Below are positions 1-8,683 of a stretch of DNA of 64,000 nt, piece by piece (the first letter of the stretch is position 1; each line of letters begins with the position of its first letter). A program made the position numbers and the translations under genes. Source of the stretch: Jiangella aurantiaca (GTDB lineage Bacteria > Actinomycetota > Actinomycetes > Jiangellales > Jiangellaceae); assembly GCF_004349105.1 (NCBI RefSeq), contig NZ_SMLB01000026.1, forward strand, positions 1 to 64,000, given 5' to 3'. The notes beneath the pieces are model-generated. The model ran no database searches, was not told the DNA's origin, and was given only the letters and a program-made list of their open reading frames with translations.

Positions 1-7
1 GGCCCCC

Positions 8-1465
8 ATGACCGACACCGGCACCCCCACCGAGCCCACCTCGCTGCACCGCTATTTCAAGATCACCGAGCGCGGCTCGACCATCGGCCGCGAGGTGCGC
101 GGCGGCCTGGTCACGTTCTTCACGATGGCCTACATCATCGTGCTGAATCCGCTGATCATCGGCACGGTCGCCGATGTCGACGGCAACTTCCTGGGTGGCG
201 GCGAGACCCCGGACCTCGCCGCCGTCGCCGCGACGACGGCGCTGGTGGCGGGCGTGCTGACGATCGCCATGGGCGTGGTCGCCAACTTCCCGCTGGCACT
301 GGCGACCGGCCTCGGCCTCAACGCGTTCGTCGCGTTCGGGCTGGCGTCGCAGATGACGTGGGCCGACGCGATGGGCCTGGTGGTGATGGAGGGCCTGGTC
401 ATCCTGGTCCTCGTGCTGACGGGGTTCCGGCAGGCCGTGTTCGGCGCGGTGCCGCGTCAGCTGAAGACCGCGATCAGCGTCGGCATCGGCCTGTTCATCA
501 CGCTGGTCGGCTTCGTCAACGCCGGGTTCGTGCGGTCGACGGGTAATCCGTCGCCGCCGATCGGCATGGGCGAGGGCGGCTCGCTGACGACGTGGCCGGT
601 CGCGGTGTTCTGCGCCGGGCTGATCGCCGTCGTCGTGCTGTACGCGCTGAAGATCCGCGGCGCGATCCTGTGGACGATCATCGGCACCGCCGTGCTCGCG
701 GTCGTCGTCGAGACGATCGCCGACCTGGGTCCGTCGGCGGAGAACCCCGGCGGCTGGAACCTCAACGCGCCGCAGCTGCCCGACCAGATCGTCGATCTGC
801 CGGACTTCTCGCTGATCGGCGACTTCAGCCTGCTCGGCTCGTGGGAGTCCGTCGGCGTCGTGAGCGTGCTGCTGTTCGTGTTCACGCTGATGCTGGCCGA
901 CTTCTTCGACACGATGGGGACGATGGTCGCGGTCGGCGCCGAGGGCCACCTGCTCGACGAGAACGGCAACCCGCCGAAGACGACGCAGATCCTGCTGGTC
1001 GACTCCGTCGCCGCGGCGGCCGGCGGTGCCGCGTCGGTGTCGAGCAACACGTCGTACATCGAGTCCGCCTCAGGCGTCGGCGAGGGCGCACGCACCGGCC
1101 TGGCCAGCGTGGTGACGGGCATCTGCTTCCTGCTCGCGACGTTCCTGGCGCCGGTCGTGGCGATCGTGCCGAACGAGGCCGCCGCGCCGGCGCTGGTGCT
1201 GGTCGGATTCCTGATGATGGGCCAGGTCCGCGAGATCGCCTGGGACGACGTCGAGATCGCCATCCCGGCGTTCCTGACGCTGGCGCTGATGCCGTTCACG
1301 TACTCGATCAGCACTGGCATCGGCGCGGGATTCCTCTCGTACGTGATCATCAAGCTGGCCAAGGGCAAGGCCCGCGAGCTGCACCCGCTGCTGTGGATCA
1401 TCGCCGCGCTGTTCGTGGTCTTCTTCGCGATCACGCCGATCGAGGACCTGCTCGGCGTGCGGTGA
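8..1465 (+). CDS. NCS2/AzgA-like purine permease
   Basis: The 485-aa protein is almost entirely hydrophobic, with about a dozen membrane segments, and resembles the AzgA branch of the NCS2 family (adenine, guanine and hypoxanthine proton symporters). The N-terminal stretch with 'GLVTFFTMAYIIVLNP' and the later 'NTSYIESASGVGEGARTG' loop are typical of this branch; the length fits the family. It would import purine bases across the cytoplasmic membrane. The ATG lies 8 bases into the window, so its ribosome binding site and promoter cannot be seen, and a start farther upstream is possible. The gene ends 36 bases before the hydrolase gene on the same strand. Substrate choice among purines (or related bases) cannot be read from the sequence. 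Confidence 0.9.
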   Translation: MTDTGTPTEPTSLHRYFKITERGSTIGREVRGGLVTFFTMAYIIVLNPLIIGTVADVDGNFLGGGETPDLAAVAATTALVAGVLTIAMGVVANFPLALATGLGLNAFVAFGLASQMTWADAMGLVVMEGLVILVLVLTGFRQAVFGAVPRQLKTAISVGIGLFITLVGFVNAGFVRSTGNPSPPIGMGEGGSLTTWPVAVFCAGLIAVVVLYALKIRGAILWTIIGTAVLAVVVETIADLGPSAENPGGWNLNAPQLPDQIVDLPDFSLIGDFSLLGSWESVGVVSVLLFVFTLMLADFFDTMGTMVAVGAEGHLLDENGNPPKTTQILLVDSVAAAAGGAASVSSNTSYIESASGVGEGARTGLASVVTGICFLLATFLAPVVAIVPNEAAAPALVLVGFLMMGQVREIAWDDVEIAIPAFLTLALMPFTYSISTGIGAGFLSYVIIKLAKGKARELHPLLWIIAALFVVFFAITPIEDLLGVR

Positions 1466-1501
1466 CCCGACCTTGTCGGTGCCCTCCGATAGAACCGAGA
1501 C

Positions 1502-2107
1502 ATGACCGAGATCGTGCTGTTCCACTCCGTCCTCGGGCTCCGCCCCGGGGTGCTGCAGACCGCCGAGCAGTGGCGCGCGGCCGGTCATGTCGTCCACCTG
1601 CCCGACCTCTACGGCGGCGCGGTCTTCGACGGCTACGACGAGGCGTTCGAGTTCATGGAGAAGTACGGCGGCCAGGCCGAGCTGCTGCGGCGCACCGACG
1701 CCGCGGTCGACGGCGTCCGGCCCGACGTCGTCTATGCGGGGTTCTCCAACGGCGTCATCTCGGTCGTGCACCTGGTCACGTCGCGGCCGGGTGCCTGCGG
1801 CGCAGTGGCGTTCCACGGTTCGGTGCCGGTCCGGGCGGTCGGCGCCGACCTGTGGCCGTCCGCCGTGCCGGTCCAGGTGCACGAGGCCGAGCTCGACCCC
1901 TTCCGCGACGACGACGCCAACCGCGAGTTCGCCGAGACCGTCGCCTCGTCCGGCGCGTCGTACCACTACTTCTCCTATCCGGGCGTCGCCGCGCACCTGT
2001 TCGCCGATTCGTCGCTGACCGGCGAGTACGCCGCGGAAGCGGCCGGCCTCATGCACGGCCGTGCGCTGGAGTTCATCGCGGCATGTGAGGATCGGGGGGC
2101 GCGATGA
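1502..2107 (+). CDS. Dienelactone hydrolase family protein
   Basis: The 201-aa protein has the compact alpha/beta-hydrolase layout of dienelactone hydrolases. The nucleophile elbow reads G-F-S-N-G around Ser82, so it uses serine where classical dienelactone hydrolase has cysteine. An acidic residue in 'EAELDPF' and the histidine of 'AAHLF' complete a plausible triad. It has no signal peptide and should be cytoplasmic. Substrate is unknown; small esters or lactones are the family norm. It lies 36 bases after the permease and 20 before the next gene, all on the same strand, but nothing ties the three functionally. Confidence 0.8.
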   Translation: MTEIVLFHSVLGLRPGVLQTAEQWRAAGHVVHLPDLYGGAVFDGYDEAFEFMEKYGGQAELLRRTDAAVDGVRPDVVYAGFSNGVISVVHLVTSRPGACGAVAFHGSVPVRAVGADLWPSAVPVQVHEAELDPFRDDDANREFAETVASSGASYHYFSYPGVAAHLFADSSLTGEYAAEAAGLMHGRALEFIAACEDRGAR

Positions 2108-2127
2108 CCCGACGGTGAGGAGCAGGC

Positions 2128-3234
2128 ATGCGGCTGACTCTCCCGGCGGCCGCACTGCTCGTGGTCGCCGCGACGGTGCTCGGTCCGGCGACGGCTGCGA
2201 GCACGACGTCCGCCGCGACGACGTCCGCGGCGCCCGCCGCGAGCGAGCCGGCGCCCGGCGGCTACCCCGGTGATGTAGCCATGGCGTGGGCGTCCGCGCC
2301 GGTGTACGTCGACGAGACGCAGGCCAGCATCGTGTCTGCCGACGACGCCGAGCGGCTGGCCGACCGCGTCGACGGGCACTCGCCCGCCGTGTACATCGCC
2401 GTCGTCCCGGCGACCGCGCTGTCCGACATGCCCGGCGGCGACGACGACGCCCGCGGCGCGGCGTTCCTCGACGCCGTCCACGAGGCGGGCGGTCCCGACG
2501 GCGTATACGTCGTCGTCTTCGGCGGGACGGCCACGTACGGCGCGGCCTACGACGTCGACGCGCCGGTGCAGGAGGCGCTCGAGACGGCGATCGAGCGGCA
2601 CACCCGCTCGCAGCAGGTGGCCATCCTCGACGACACGCTCACCGAGCTGGGAGTGTCCGGCGCGCCCGAGGAGTTTGGCGGCGCCGGCTGGGTGTGGCCG
2701 CTGGTCATCGCGGTGGTGGTGCTGGCCCTCGCGGCCGGCGGACTGTTCTGGTGGCACCGGCGACGCACGCGCGACGGCGGCGAGGGGCCGGCGCTCTACC
2801 GGCCGTCCTTCGACGTGCTGGACGACGAGGCCGACTCGCTGGCTGAGCGGCGGGAGCTGGCCCGCGAGGACGTCACCCGCTTCGGCGAGGAGCTCGATGC
2901 CGCCGACGCCGGCGTCACCGACCCCACAGTTGCCGCAGATGTGCAGGCCGCCATGGACGCCTACGCCGAGGCCGGCGCGGCCGTCGACGGCACGCCTGAC
3001 GACCACGTGCTGCGGGCGGTCCGGGCGACCGTCGAGTACGGTCGGTGGCGCCTGGCGTGTGCGCAGGCGCGGCTGGCCGGCCGTCCACTGCCCGCGCGAC
3101 GGGCCGACTGCTTCTTCGACCAGCGCCATGGAGTGTCCGTGACCGACTGGCAGTACACGCCGCCCGGCGGCCGCGCCCGCGAGGTCCCGGTCTGCGCCGC
3201 CTGCCGCGACCGGCTGGCCGGAGCCGCCCGATGA
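2128..3234 (+). CDS. Secreted-domain membrane protein with TPM-like ectodomain and cysteine tail
   Basis: The 368-aa protein starts with a signal peptide (hydrophobic residues about 4-24), followed by an extracytoplasmic domain with the 'YIAVVPATAL...GPDGVYVVVFGG' pattern reminiscent of TPM/YgcG-type domains. One membrane segment follows ('WPLVIAVVVLALAAGGLFW', about residues 188-210), then a charged helical cytoplasmic part. The C-terminus carries 'CFFDQRHG' (about residue 327) and a closing 'VCAACRDR', a spacing that could bind metal. The stop overlaps the start of the next gene, a paralogue with the same order of parts. Function is unknown; the TPM similarity is my reading of the pattern, not a search result. 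Confidence 0.75.
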   Translation: MRLTLPAAALLVVAATVLGPATAASTTSAATTSAAPAASEPAPGGYPGDVAMAWASAPVYVDETQASIVSADDAERLADRVDGHSPAVYIAVVPATALSDMPGGDDDARGAAFLDAVHEAGGPDGVYVVVFGGTATYGAAYDVDAPVQEALETAIERHTRSQQVAILDDTLTELGVSGAPEEFGGAGWVWPLVIAVVVLALAAGGLFWWHRRRTRDGGEGPALYRPSFDVLDDEADSLAERRELAREDVTRFGEELDAADAGVTDPTVAADVQAAMDAYAEAGAAVDGTPDDHVLRAVRATVEYGRWRLACAQARLAGRPLPARRADCFFDQRHGVSVTDWQYTPPGGRAREVPVCAACRDRLAGAAR

Positions 3235-4658
3235 GGCCGGCCGCACGCGTCGCGGCCACGCTCGCACTGACCACCGCCGCCGCCCTCTCGGCCGCGGTGA
3301 CTCCGGCTGCCGCCGACGAGGCCGACGTCGACCGCTACCTCGACGAGGTCGCCGTCGAGCTGGCCGAGCCCGGCGTCTGGGTCGACCCCGATGCCGCCGA
3401 CGCCATAGGCCGGGACGACGCCGCTGACCTCGACGAGGCCGCCGCGGCCGCGCCGGTCGACATGCGCATCGCCGTCGTCCCGGCGTGGAGGCTCGACCCC
3501 GAAGGGCAGGACCGCCTCGTCGGCCGGGTCCTGCTCTACGAGGGCGAGGAGCTCGCGTCGCAGCTGTACGACCGCGTGGGCGTCGACGGCGTGTACCTGG
3601 TCATGTCGGTGGCCGACTCGTCGTACGACGGCCGCGGCGTCTGGGCGGTGCAGCACAGCGAGGACGGCCCCACCTACTACGTCGAGGACGCCATCGACCA
3701 GGCCATCGACTGCTGCGCGCCGGACTACGGGCCGATGATCGACCGGTTCATCGAGCGCGCCTCGGAGGTCGACCATCCGCTCTACGTCGACGTCGCGCCA
3801 TGGGCCGGCGGCGCCGCCGCGGTCGCCGGCCTCTGGTGGGGCGGGACGGCGCTCGGCGCCCGGCGCCGCCGCCGCGCCGAGGAGCAGCGCCACCTCGACG
3901 TCGTCCGGCCGATGCTGACCGAGGAGGTCATCGAGCTGTCCGACCGCGTGTCCGACCTGCCGACGACCTCCGACATCGCCCAGGCGACGCTGACCAAGGA
4001 GATCCTCGACACCGTCGAGAAGGCCCGGCACCGGCTCGACAAGGCCGCCACCGACGACGACGTCCAGGCGGTGACCTCGCTGCTCGGCACCGCGCGGTAC
4101 CAGATCGCCTGCCTCGAGGCGCTGCAGCAGGGCCGGCCGGTTCCGGAGCCGACGCCGCCGTGCTTCTTCGACCCGCGGCACGGCCCGAGCACCCAGGCCC
4201 GGCAGTGGACGCCGGCCGACGGCGCGGAGCGCGAGGTGCCGGTCTGCGACCAGTGCGCCGCGCGTCTCGACGCCGGCGAGGCGCCCCAGGCCCGGCAGAC
4301 CGGCCGTGGCAGCTACTGGGAGGGCGGCGAGGACCTCGTCGCCTACATCGAGGGCTACTGGAACGGCACGACCGGCGCCTGGCGCTTCCCGCACGACGAC
4401 CATTCGCGCGCCCGCGGCTCGCTGTGGAGCCGGTGGGAGTCGCGACGGCCGCGCGCCCGGCTGTCCAGCTTCGGCCGGTCGCTGAGCAAGGCCGCCAGCT
4501 CGGCACGGACGTCGTCGGGCGACGGCTCGGACTCCGGCGGCTGGGGCGGCGGTGGATTCGGCGGCGGGTCCGGCAGCGGCCGCAGCCGGGGGCGCAGCTT
4601 CGGCGGCGGCTCCAGCCGGCGGTCCTCCCGGCGCTCCGGCGGCGGCCGGCGCTTCTGA
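3231..4658 (+). CDS. Membrane protein, paralogue of the preceding gene, with Gly/Ser/Arg-rich tail
   Basis: The ATG at 3231 overlaps the previous stop (ATGA) and begins a signal peptide (MRPAARVAATLALTTAAAL), giving 475 aa. Parts in order: TPM-like ectodomain ('MRIAVVPAW', 'GVDGVYLVMSVADS'), a membrane segment near residues 190-205 followed by an arginine run, a helical segment, then 'CFFDPRHGPS' at residue 311 and 'VPVCDQCAARL', the same cysteine pattern as in its neighbour. The last 60 residues are rich in Gly, Ser and Arg, as in many YgcG-like proteins. Translational coupling and shared layout suggest the two proteins work as a pair at the membrane; the role is unknown. Confidence 0.75.
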   Translation: MRPAARVAATLALTTAAALSAAVTPAAADEADVDRYLDEVAVELAEPGVWVDPDAADAIGRDDAADLDEAAAAAPVDMRIAVVPAWRLDPEGQDRLVGRVLLYEGEELASQLYDRVGVDGVYLVMSVADSSYDGRGVWAVQHSEDGPTYYVEDAIDQAIDCCAPDYGPMIDRFIERASEVDHPLYVDVAPWAGGAAAVAGLWWGGTALGARRRRRAEEQRHLDVVRPMLTEEVIELSDRVSDLPTTSDIAQATLTKEILDTVEKARHRLDKAATDDDVQAVTSLLGTARYQIACLEALQQGRPVPEPTPPCFFDPRHGPSTQARQWTPADGAEREVPVCDQCAARLDAGEAPQARQTGRGSYWEGGEDLVAYIEGYWNGTTGAWRFPHDDHSRARGSLWSRWESRRPRARLSSFGRSLSKAASSARTSSGDGSDSGGWGGGGFGGGSGSGRSRGRSFGGGSSRRSSRRSGGGRRF

Positions 4659-4671
4659 CGGCTCCGACAGG

Positions 4672-7632
4672 TCAGTCGAAGGCGTCCTCGGCGAGCAGGC
4701 CGGGCAACGTGTCCGGGTCGGCCAGCGCCTCGGCGAGCAGCCAGCGCTTCGCCCACTGACCGGTCGTCCAGGCCAGCCCGCGGGCCAGGCCGTCGGTGGT
4801 CGCGGCGTGGACGTCGTCGCCGTCGGGCCACCAGGCGACGGAGACGCCGCCGACCCGCAGGTCGTCGTGTTCGACGTAGGTCGGTGGCGCCGCGCCGAGC
4901 ACCGAGGCGACGGCGTCAGGCACCGGCTGCCGCCGCCCGGTGCCGGTCACCGCGGCGTCGTGCACGTCTGACGCGAGGTCGACGTCCAGGAGGTCGGCCA
5001 GGGCGACCGGCCCGGGGACGAGTCCGGGCAGGCCGAGCTGCAGCCAGTGCGGTCCGTCGCACACCACCACCGACGACGCTCGGACCACGCGGCTGCCGAC
5101 GCCGTCCGGGACCCGGATCCGGTCCGGCGGCCGCACGCCGGCCGGGTCGTGCGCGGCCAGCGCCGCGTACACCTGCGCGAGCGTCGCGGCCGGCAGGCTC
5201 AGGTCGTCATCGGCCAATCTGGTGAGGACGGCGTCCGGGTCGAGGTCGCCCGGCGAACGCGCCAGCCCGACGGCGGCCGCGAACGCGTCGTCGACCGGGA
5301 CGTCGGCGACCGGCAGCACCGCCCGCACCACCGCGTCGGCGTCGGGCAGCGCGAGCCCGGTCAGCGGCCGGCCGCCGATCCGGGCGTGCCGCCGCAGCCA
5401 CCAGGCGGTGTACGACGGCACGTCGCGCTGGCCGCCGCCGGCAAGGGTCAGCCGCACCGGCGACACGACGGCGGCCCGCGCGTCGGCGTCGGCGGCCAGC
5501 CATTCCAGCACGTGCGGCCAGGCGTCGTCGCGGACCAGGTCGAGATCGGCGACGGCGGTGAACTCGCCGGTGAGGGGTGGCACCGGCTGGCCCGGCAGGC
5601 CCGCCAGCACGTCGTCGACCCACCGGTCCTCGTCGTCGAGGTCGTGCCAAGTGTCCGGCTCCAACGTCACGTCGGTGTCGCGGACGACGGCGAACCCGTC
5701 GCGTACGCCGGCCGCCCGCAGGACGGCCGGGTCGAAGCGGCCCACCAGGTCCGGCGCGACGGTGAACTCGGCCGGGTCCGCGTCCAGGACCGCCAGCAGC
5801 GGCGATCCCGGCAGCAACAGCTCACGTGCCGGGACCGCGGCGCCCGTGGCGTCGGTCAGCGGCAGGCCGGCCAGCCACGGCTCGTCGGCGACGTCGAGGC
5901 CGGACTCGGCGAGCAGCCCGAGCACCGCCTCGGCGACCGGCGCGGGATCGTCGTCGCTCTCGGCGAGGTCGGCGACGGCGCCCTGGACCAGCGGGTCGCG
6001 CAGCACCGAGGCGGCGGTCGCGTCGACGGCGCCGAGCCGGTAGAGCAGCGGGTGGACGGCCTCCGGCGCGACGACGCGCAGGTCGAACGGCGCCAGCAGC
6101 TCCGGGCGCACCTCGCCGGGCACCAGCAGCCCACGCGGCCCGCGGACCAGCCGCCCGTCGGCCAGCGGCACCGGCAAGGCACCCAGCGACTCCTGGTCCG
6201 ACCCGTCCAGCGCGTCGTACAACGCCCGCCACGCCGCCGGCGTCTGCCGGTCCCCGGCCAGCTCGTCGACCACATCGGCCAGCGGCGTCACCGATGCGCC
6301 GAGCCCGGCCAGCACGTCCGGGCGCCACCAGTCGGTCGCGGGCAGCCCCGGGACCACCCCGCGAAGCGCCGCCGGGTCGCCGGTCCGGCTCAAGCCGTCG
6401 ACCAGGGTCACCTCCTCCGGACGCAGCCGCTCGCCGTCGGCGCCAGGCACGAACGGCGTGGCCGCCAGCGCCGTCCGGACCGCCCGGTGCAGCACGGCGT
6501 CGATCGCCTCGACCCCCAGCGGCCCCGGCACCAGCCTCAGCACACCCGCGCCCGGCACGGGCGGGACGAACGACGCGACCAGTCGCGCGTACACCTCGCC
6601 GACCTGCGCCGCCAGATGATCGAGCAGCGCACCCGGCACGACCCGGCGGCGCGAGGAGTCCAGCGGCAGCCCGGCGATCACCAGCGCCGGCAGGTCGGTG
6701 CGGTCGTCGGTGGGTGTGGGCGCGTGCACGACGGCCGGCAGCGACGGCGGTAGCGCGGCCGGCGCCCGTACCCCGGCCTCGTCGGACACCGGCACCGCGA
6801 CCGTCACCGACCAGCCCGGCCGGGACCGCTCCTCGAACGGCCGGTCCGCCATCAGTTCGTCGGGCGCGACGCCGGTGCGGGTCGCCAGCCGCCAGGTCCG
6901 TGTGCCGATCCGGCGCTCCACCAGCCCGTCCGCCAGCTGTGTCGGCGCGCCCGCGTCGAGCCGGCGGATCTCACCGTCGATGTCGACGACCAGCTCGCCC
7001 AGCCATGGCAGCGCCAGCAGCAGCGCGTCGTCGATCTCGGTGAGCAGCCGGCGGACCAGCCGGACGGCGGCGTCGTCGCGCAGCGGCAGCTCGACCGCGG
7101 TGTCGTACCCGTCCGGCACCGCACCGGCGGCCGGGAACGGCAGCCGCAGCACGGGCACCGCCTCGCCGCGCCGGGCCAGCTCGGCGGCCAGCCCCGGCAC
7201 CGACGCCGCGGCCGCGCCCGCCTCGGCCCGCGACCACCGCACGCCGCCGCCGGACGCCGTCAGCACCTGCGGCTCGTCGGTGACCGCCAGCACGGCGGCG
7301 AAGCCGACCCCGAACCGGCCGACGGTGTCGTCGTCGCGCTTGGTGGACGCGCGCAGCGTCGACAGCCCTTCGACCCCGGCCGCGTCGAGCGGCGCGCCGG
7401 TGTTGGTGGCCAGCAGCGTCGAGCCGTCGAGCCGCAGCAGCAGCCGCACCGGCAGACCGATCCTGGCGCCGGCGTCGGCGGCGTTCTGGGCCAGCTCGAC
7501 GACCACGCGGTCGCGGTAGGCCCCGCGGGCCAGCTCGTCCTCGGCGTTGGCGTCCTCGCGGAATCGGGCGGGCGACGCGGACCAGGCCGCCAGGACGCGC
7601 TCGCGCAGCGCCGCGGTGTCGAAGACGTCCAC
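4672..7632 (-). CDS. Sacsin-like GHKL ATPase domain protein
   Basis: The 986-aa protein begins with an Hsp90-like GHKL ATPase domain. The Bergerat helix reads 'VVELAQNAADAGARIG', and a 'VGRFGVGFAAVLAVTD' lid motif follows, as in sacsin/HSP90-like bacterial proteins. The rest is a long Ala/Leu/Asp-rich region without a domain I recognise. The start is the GTG at 7632, preceded by GGGAAAGGGAAAA; the open frame runs on upstream to 8280, but that part is an antisense shadow of DUF3027. The Shine-Dalgarno block belongs to a dispersed repeat (7641-7689). It lies downstream of the DUF3027 gene on the same strand, a neighbourhood I have seen in other actinomycetes. It is probably a chaperone-like ATPase; no client is known. 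Confidence 0.8.
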   Translation of the reverse strand: MDVFDTAALRERVLAAWSASPARFREDANAEDELARGAYRDRVVVELAQNAADAGARIGLPVRLLLRLDGSTLLATNTGAPLDAAGVEGLSTLRASTKRDDDTVGRFGVGFAAVLAVTDEPQVLTASGGGVRWSRAEAGAAAASVPGLAAELARRGEAVPVLRLPFPAAGAVPDGYDTAVELPLRDDAAVRLVRRLLTEIDDALLLALPWLGELVVDIDGEIRRLDAGAPTQLADGLVERRIGTRTWRLATRTGVAPDELMADRPFEERSRPGWSVTVAVPVSDEAGVRAPAALPPSLPAVVHAPTPTDDRTDLPALVIAGLPLDSSRRRVVPGALLDHLAAQVGEVYARLVASFVPPVPGAGVLRLVPGPLGVEAIDAVLHRAVRTALAATPFVPGADGERLRPEEVTLVDGLSRTGDPAALRGVVPGLPATDWWRPDVLAGLGASVTPLADVVDELAGDRQTPAAWRALYDALDGSDQESLGALPVPLADGRLVRGPRGLLVPGEVRPELLAPFDLRVVAPEAVHPLLYRLGAVDATAASVLRDPLVQGAVADLAESDDDPAPVAEAVLGLLAESGLDVADEPWLAGLPLTDATGAAVPARELLLPGSPLLAVLDADPAEFTVAPDLVGRFDPAVLRAAGVRDGFAVVRDTDVTLEPDTWHDLDDEDRWVDDVLAGLPGQPVPPLTGEFTAVADLDLVRDDAWPHVLEWLAADADARAAVVSPVRLTLAGGGQRDVPSYTAWWLRRHARIGGRPLTGLALPDADAVVRAVLPVADVPVDDAFAAAVGLARSPGDLDPDAVLTRLADDDLSLPAATLAQVYAALAAHDPAGVRPPDRIRVPDGVGSRVVRASSVVVCDGPHWLQLGLPGLVPGPVALADLLDVDLASDVHDAAVTGTGRRQPVPDAVASVLGAAPPTYVEHDDLRVGGVSVAWWPDGDDVHAATTDGLARGLAWTTGQWAKRWLLAEALADPDTLPGLLAEDAFD

Positions 7633-7640
7633 GGGCTGTT

Positions 7641-7689
7641 TTCCCTTTCCCTTGTGGGACTCTCCACCGCCTGGGACCTCGCGGTCGGC
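7641..7689 (-). repeat. Copy A of the ~53-nt structured dispersed repeat
   Basis: Read on the minus strand, this stretch holds GCCGACCGCGAGGTCCCAGG, then GAGTCCC-ACA-AGGGAAAGGG. It matches copies at 44786-44838, 52184-52230 and 52730-52782. Two small hairpins can form: GACC-GCGA-GGTC and TCCC-ACAA-GGGA. Its purine-rich 3' end lies just before the GTG start of the sacsin-like gene and serves as its Shine-Dalgarno sequence. Confidence 0.8.
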
Positions 7690-7703
7690 TTGGGGGCGGT
7701 TCC

Positions 7704-8477
7704 CTACGGCGCGTCGAGCTCCAGCGGCACCAGCTCGTAGCTGAGGGTGTCGACGACCGGCTCCGCGGCGTCGTCGGACGGCGGCGGCAGCCGCACGTCG
7801 GAGTGCCCGCCGCAGCCGTGCGCGTGCGAGACGACCTTCCCGTCGAACGGGGTGCGCTCGTTGGTGCACACGCCGAAGGCGTGGCCGAGAGTGCCGGCCA
7901 GCAGCACCGAGAACCCGCAGCTGCCGCACCGGCCGGGCGCCCCCTTCGCGATGTCGGTGTGCGGGCCGGTGTCGCCCTCGTACCAGCGCAGCGCGGTGTC
8001 GTCGCGGCCCTCGCGCGACAGCACCCACTCGCGACCGAGGCCGAGCTCCCGGACCACCTCGAGGACGTCCTGGTCGTCGGCCGACAGGTAGCCGGGCTCG
8101 ATGCGGTAGTCGTCCTCGGCGACGGGCAGCAGGTCGCCGGGGCCGAGGTCCTCGGGCTTGACACGGTCTTCCCACGGCACCCAGGCCGGTGCCAGGACGG
8201 CGTCGGCGCCGGGCAGCAGCACGCACTCGCTGACGGTGACCACCTTGGACCGCGACGCCCGGGTGACGGTGACCGCCCACCGCCAGCCGACGTACCCGGC
8301 CAGCCGGCAGGCGAAGTAGTGGGTGACGACCCGCTCACCCTCGGCGTCGTGGCCGAGGTGGTCGCCGACGGCGTCCTCGCTGCCGACGTCGACGGCCGCC
8401 GCTCGCGCTTCCTCGACGGCCTTGACGAGGACGGAGTCGGCCTTGGCGGGGCGGGTACGAGACGATGTGGCGGTCAC
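7704..8477 (-). CDS. DUF3027 family protein
   Basis: I recognise the actinobacterial DUF3027 family from 'CRLAGYVGWRWAVTVTRASR', 'VLLPGADAVLAPAWVPWEDR' and a C-terminal part with 'CGSCGFSVLLAG', 'CTNERTPFDG' and 'HGCGGH', a cysteine/histidine set that could bind zinc. I chose the GTG at 8477 (start VTATSSRTRPAKADSV), which matches how the family begins; an in-frame ATG at 8531 would add 18 residues that look unlike protein. The GTG has no good Shine-Dalgarno, so a leaderless message is possible. The product is 257 aa and cytoplasmic. Function is unknown. It is followed after 71 bases, filled by a dispersed repeat, by the sacsin-like gene. Confidence 0.85.
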   Translation of the reverse strand: MTATSSRTRPAKADSVLVKAVEEARAAAVDVGSEDAVGDHLGHDAEGERVVTHYFACRLAGYVGWRWAVTVTRASRSKVVTVSECVLLPGADAVLAPAWVPWEDRVKPEDLGPGDLLPVAEDDYRIEPGYLSADDQDVLEVVRELGLGREWVLSREGRDDTALRWYEGDTGPHTDIAKGAPGRCGSCGFSVLLAGTLGHAFGVCTNERTPFDGKVVSHAHGCGGHSDVRLPPPSDDAAEPVVDTLSYELVPLELDAP

Positions 8478-8536
8478 GAGGATCGATTGTCGCAAACTCG
8501 CGCCATGATCGACACATCCAGTCTCCTTCATGAATC

Positions 8537-8639
8537 GGGTTATGCAACGACCGCGAACTCTCTCCAGTCGACATCCGCCCTGGACCGAGGACTCAGGGGG
8601 ACCTCCGGCCCCCCATCGCCCGTCGGTTTTGCATAACCC
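8537..8639. repeat. Perfect 11-bp inverted repeat bounding ~100 bp of divergent intergenic DNA
   Basis: GGGTTATGCAA at 8537-8547 is matched by its exact complement TTGCATAACCC at 8629-8639. The interior holds a GC-rich hairpin (GGGGG-ACCTCCGG-CCCCCC). It lies between the divergent DUF3027 and MFS genes. It may be a small non-coding element with terminal inverted repeats, or paired sites of one regulator. Confidence 0.5.
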
Positions 8640-8683
8640 TCATCGGGCCAGATGCGGGGACATCCTCGGGGCCGGCCGGGTCG

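Noticed and set aside
7633-8280. Upstream extension of the sacsin-like reading frame (to 1202 aa)
   Set aside because: Overlaps the DUF3027 gene on the same strand in another frame, has Arg/Gly/Ala-rich non-protein content, and lies beyond a well-placed GTG with Shine-Dalgarno.
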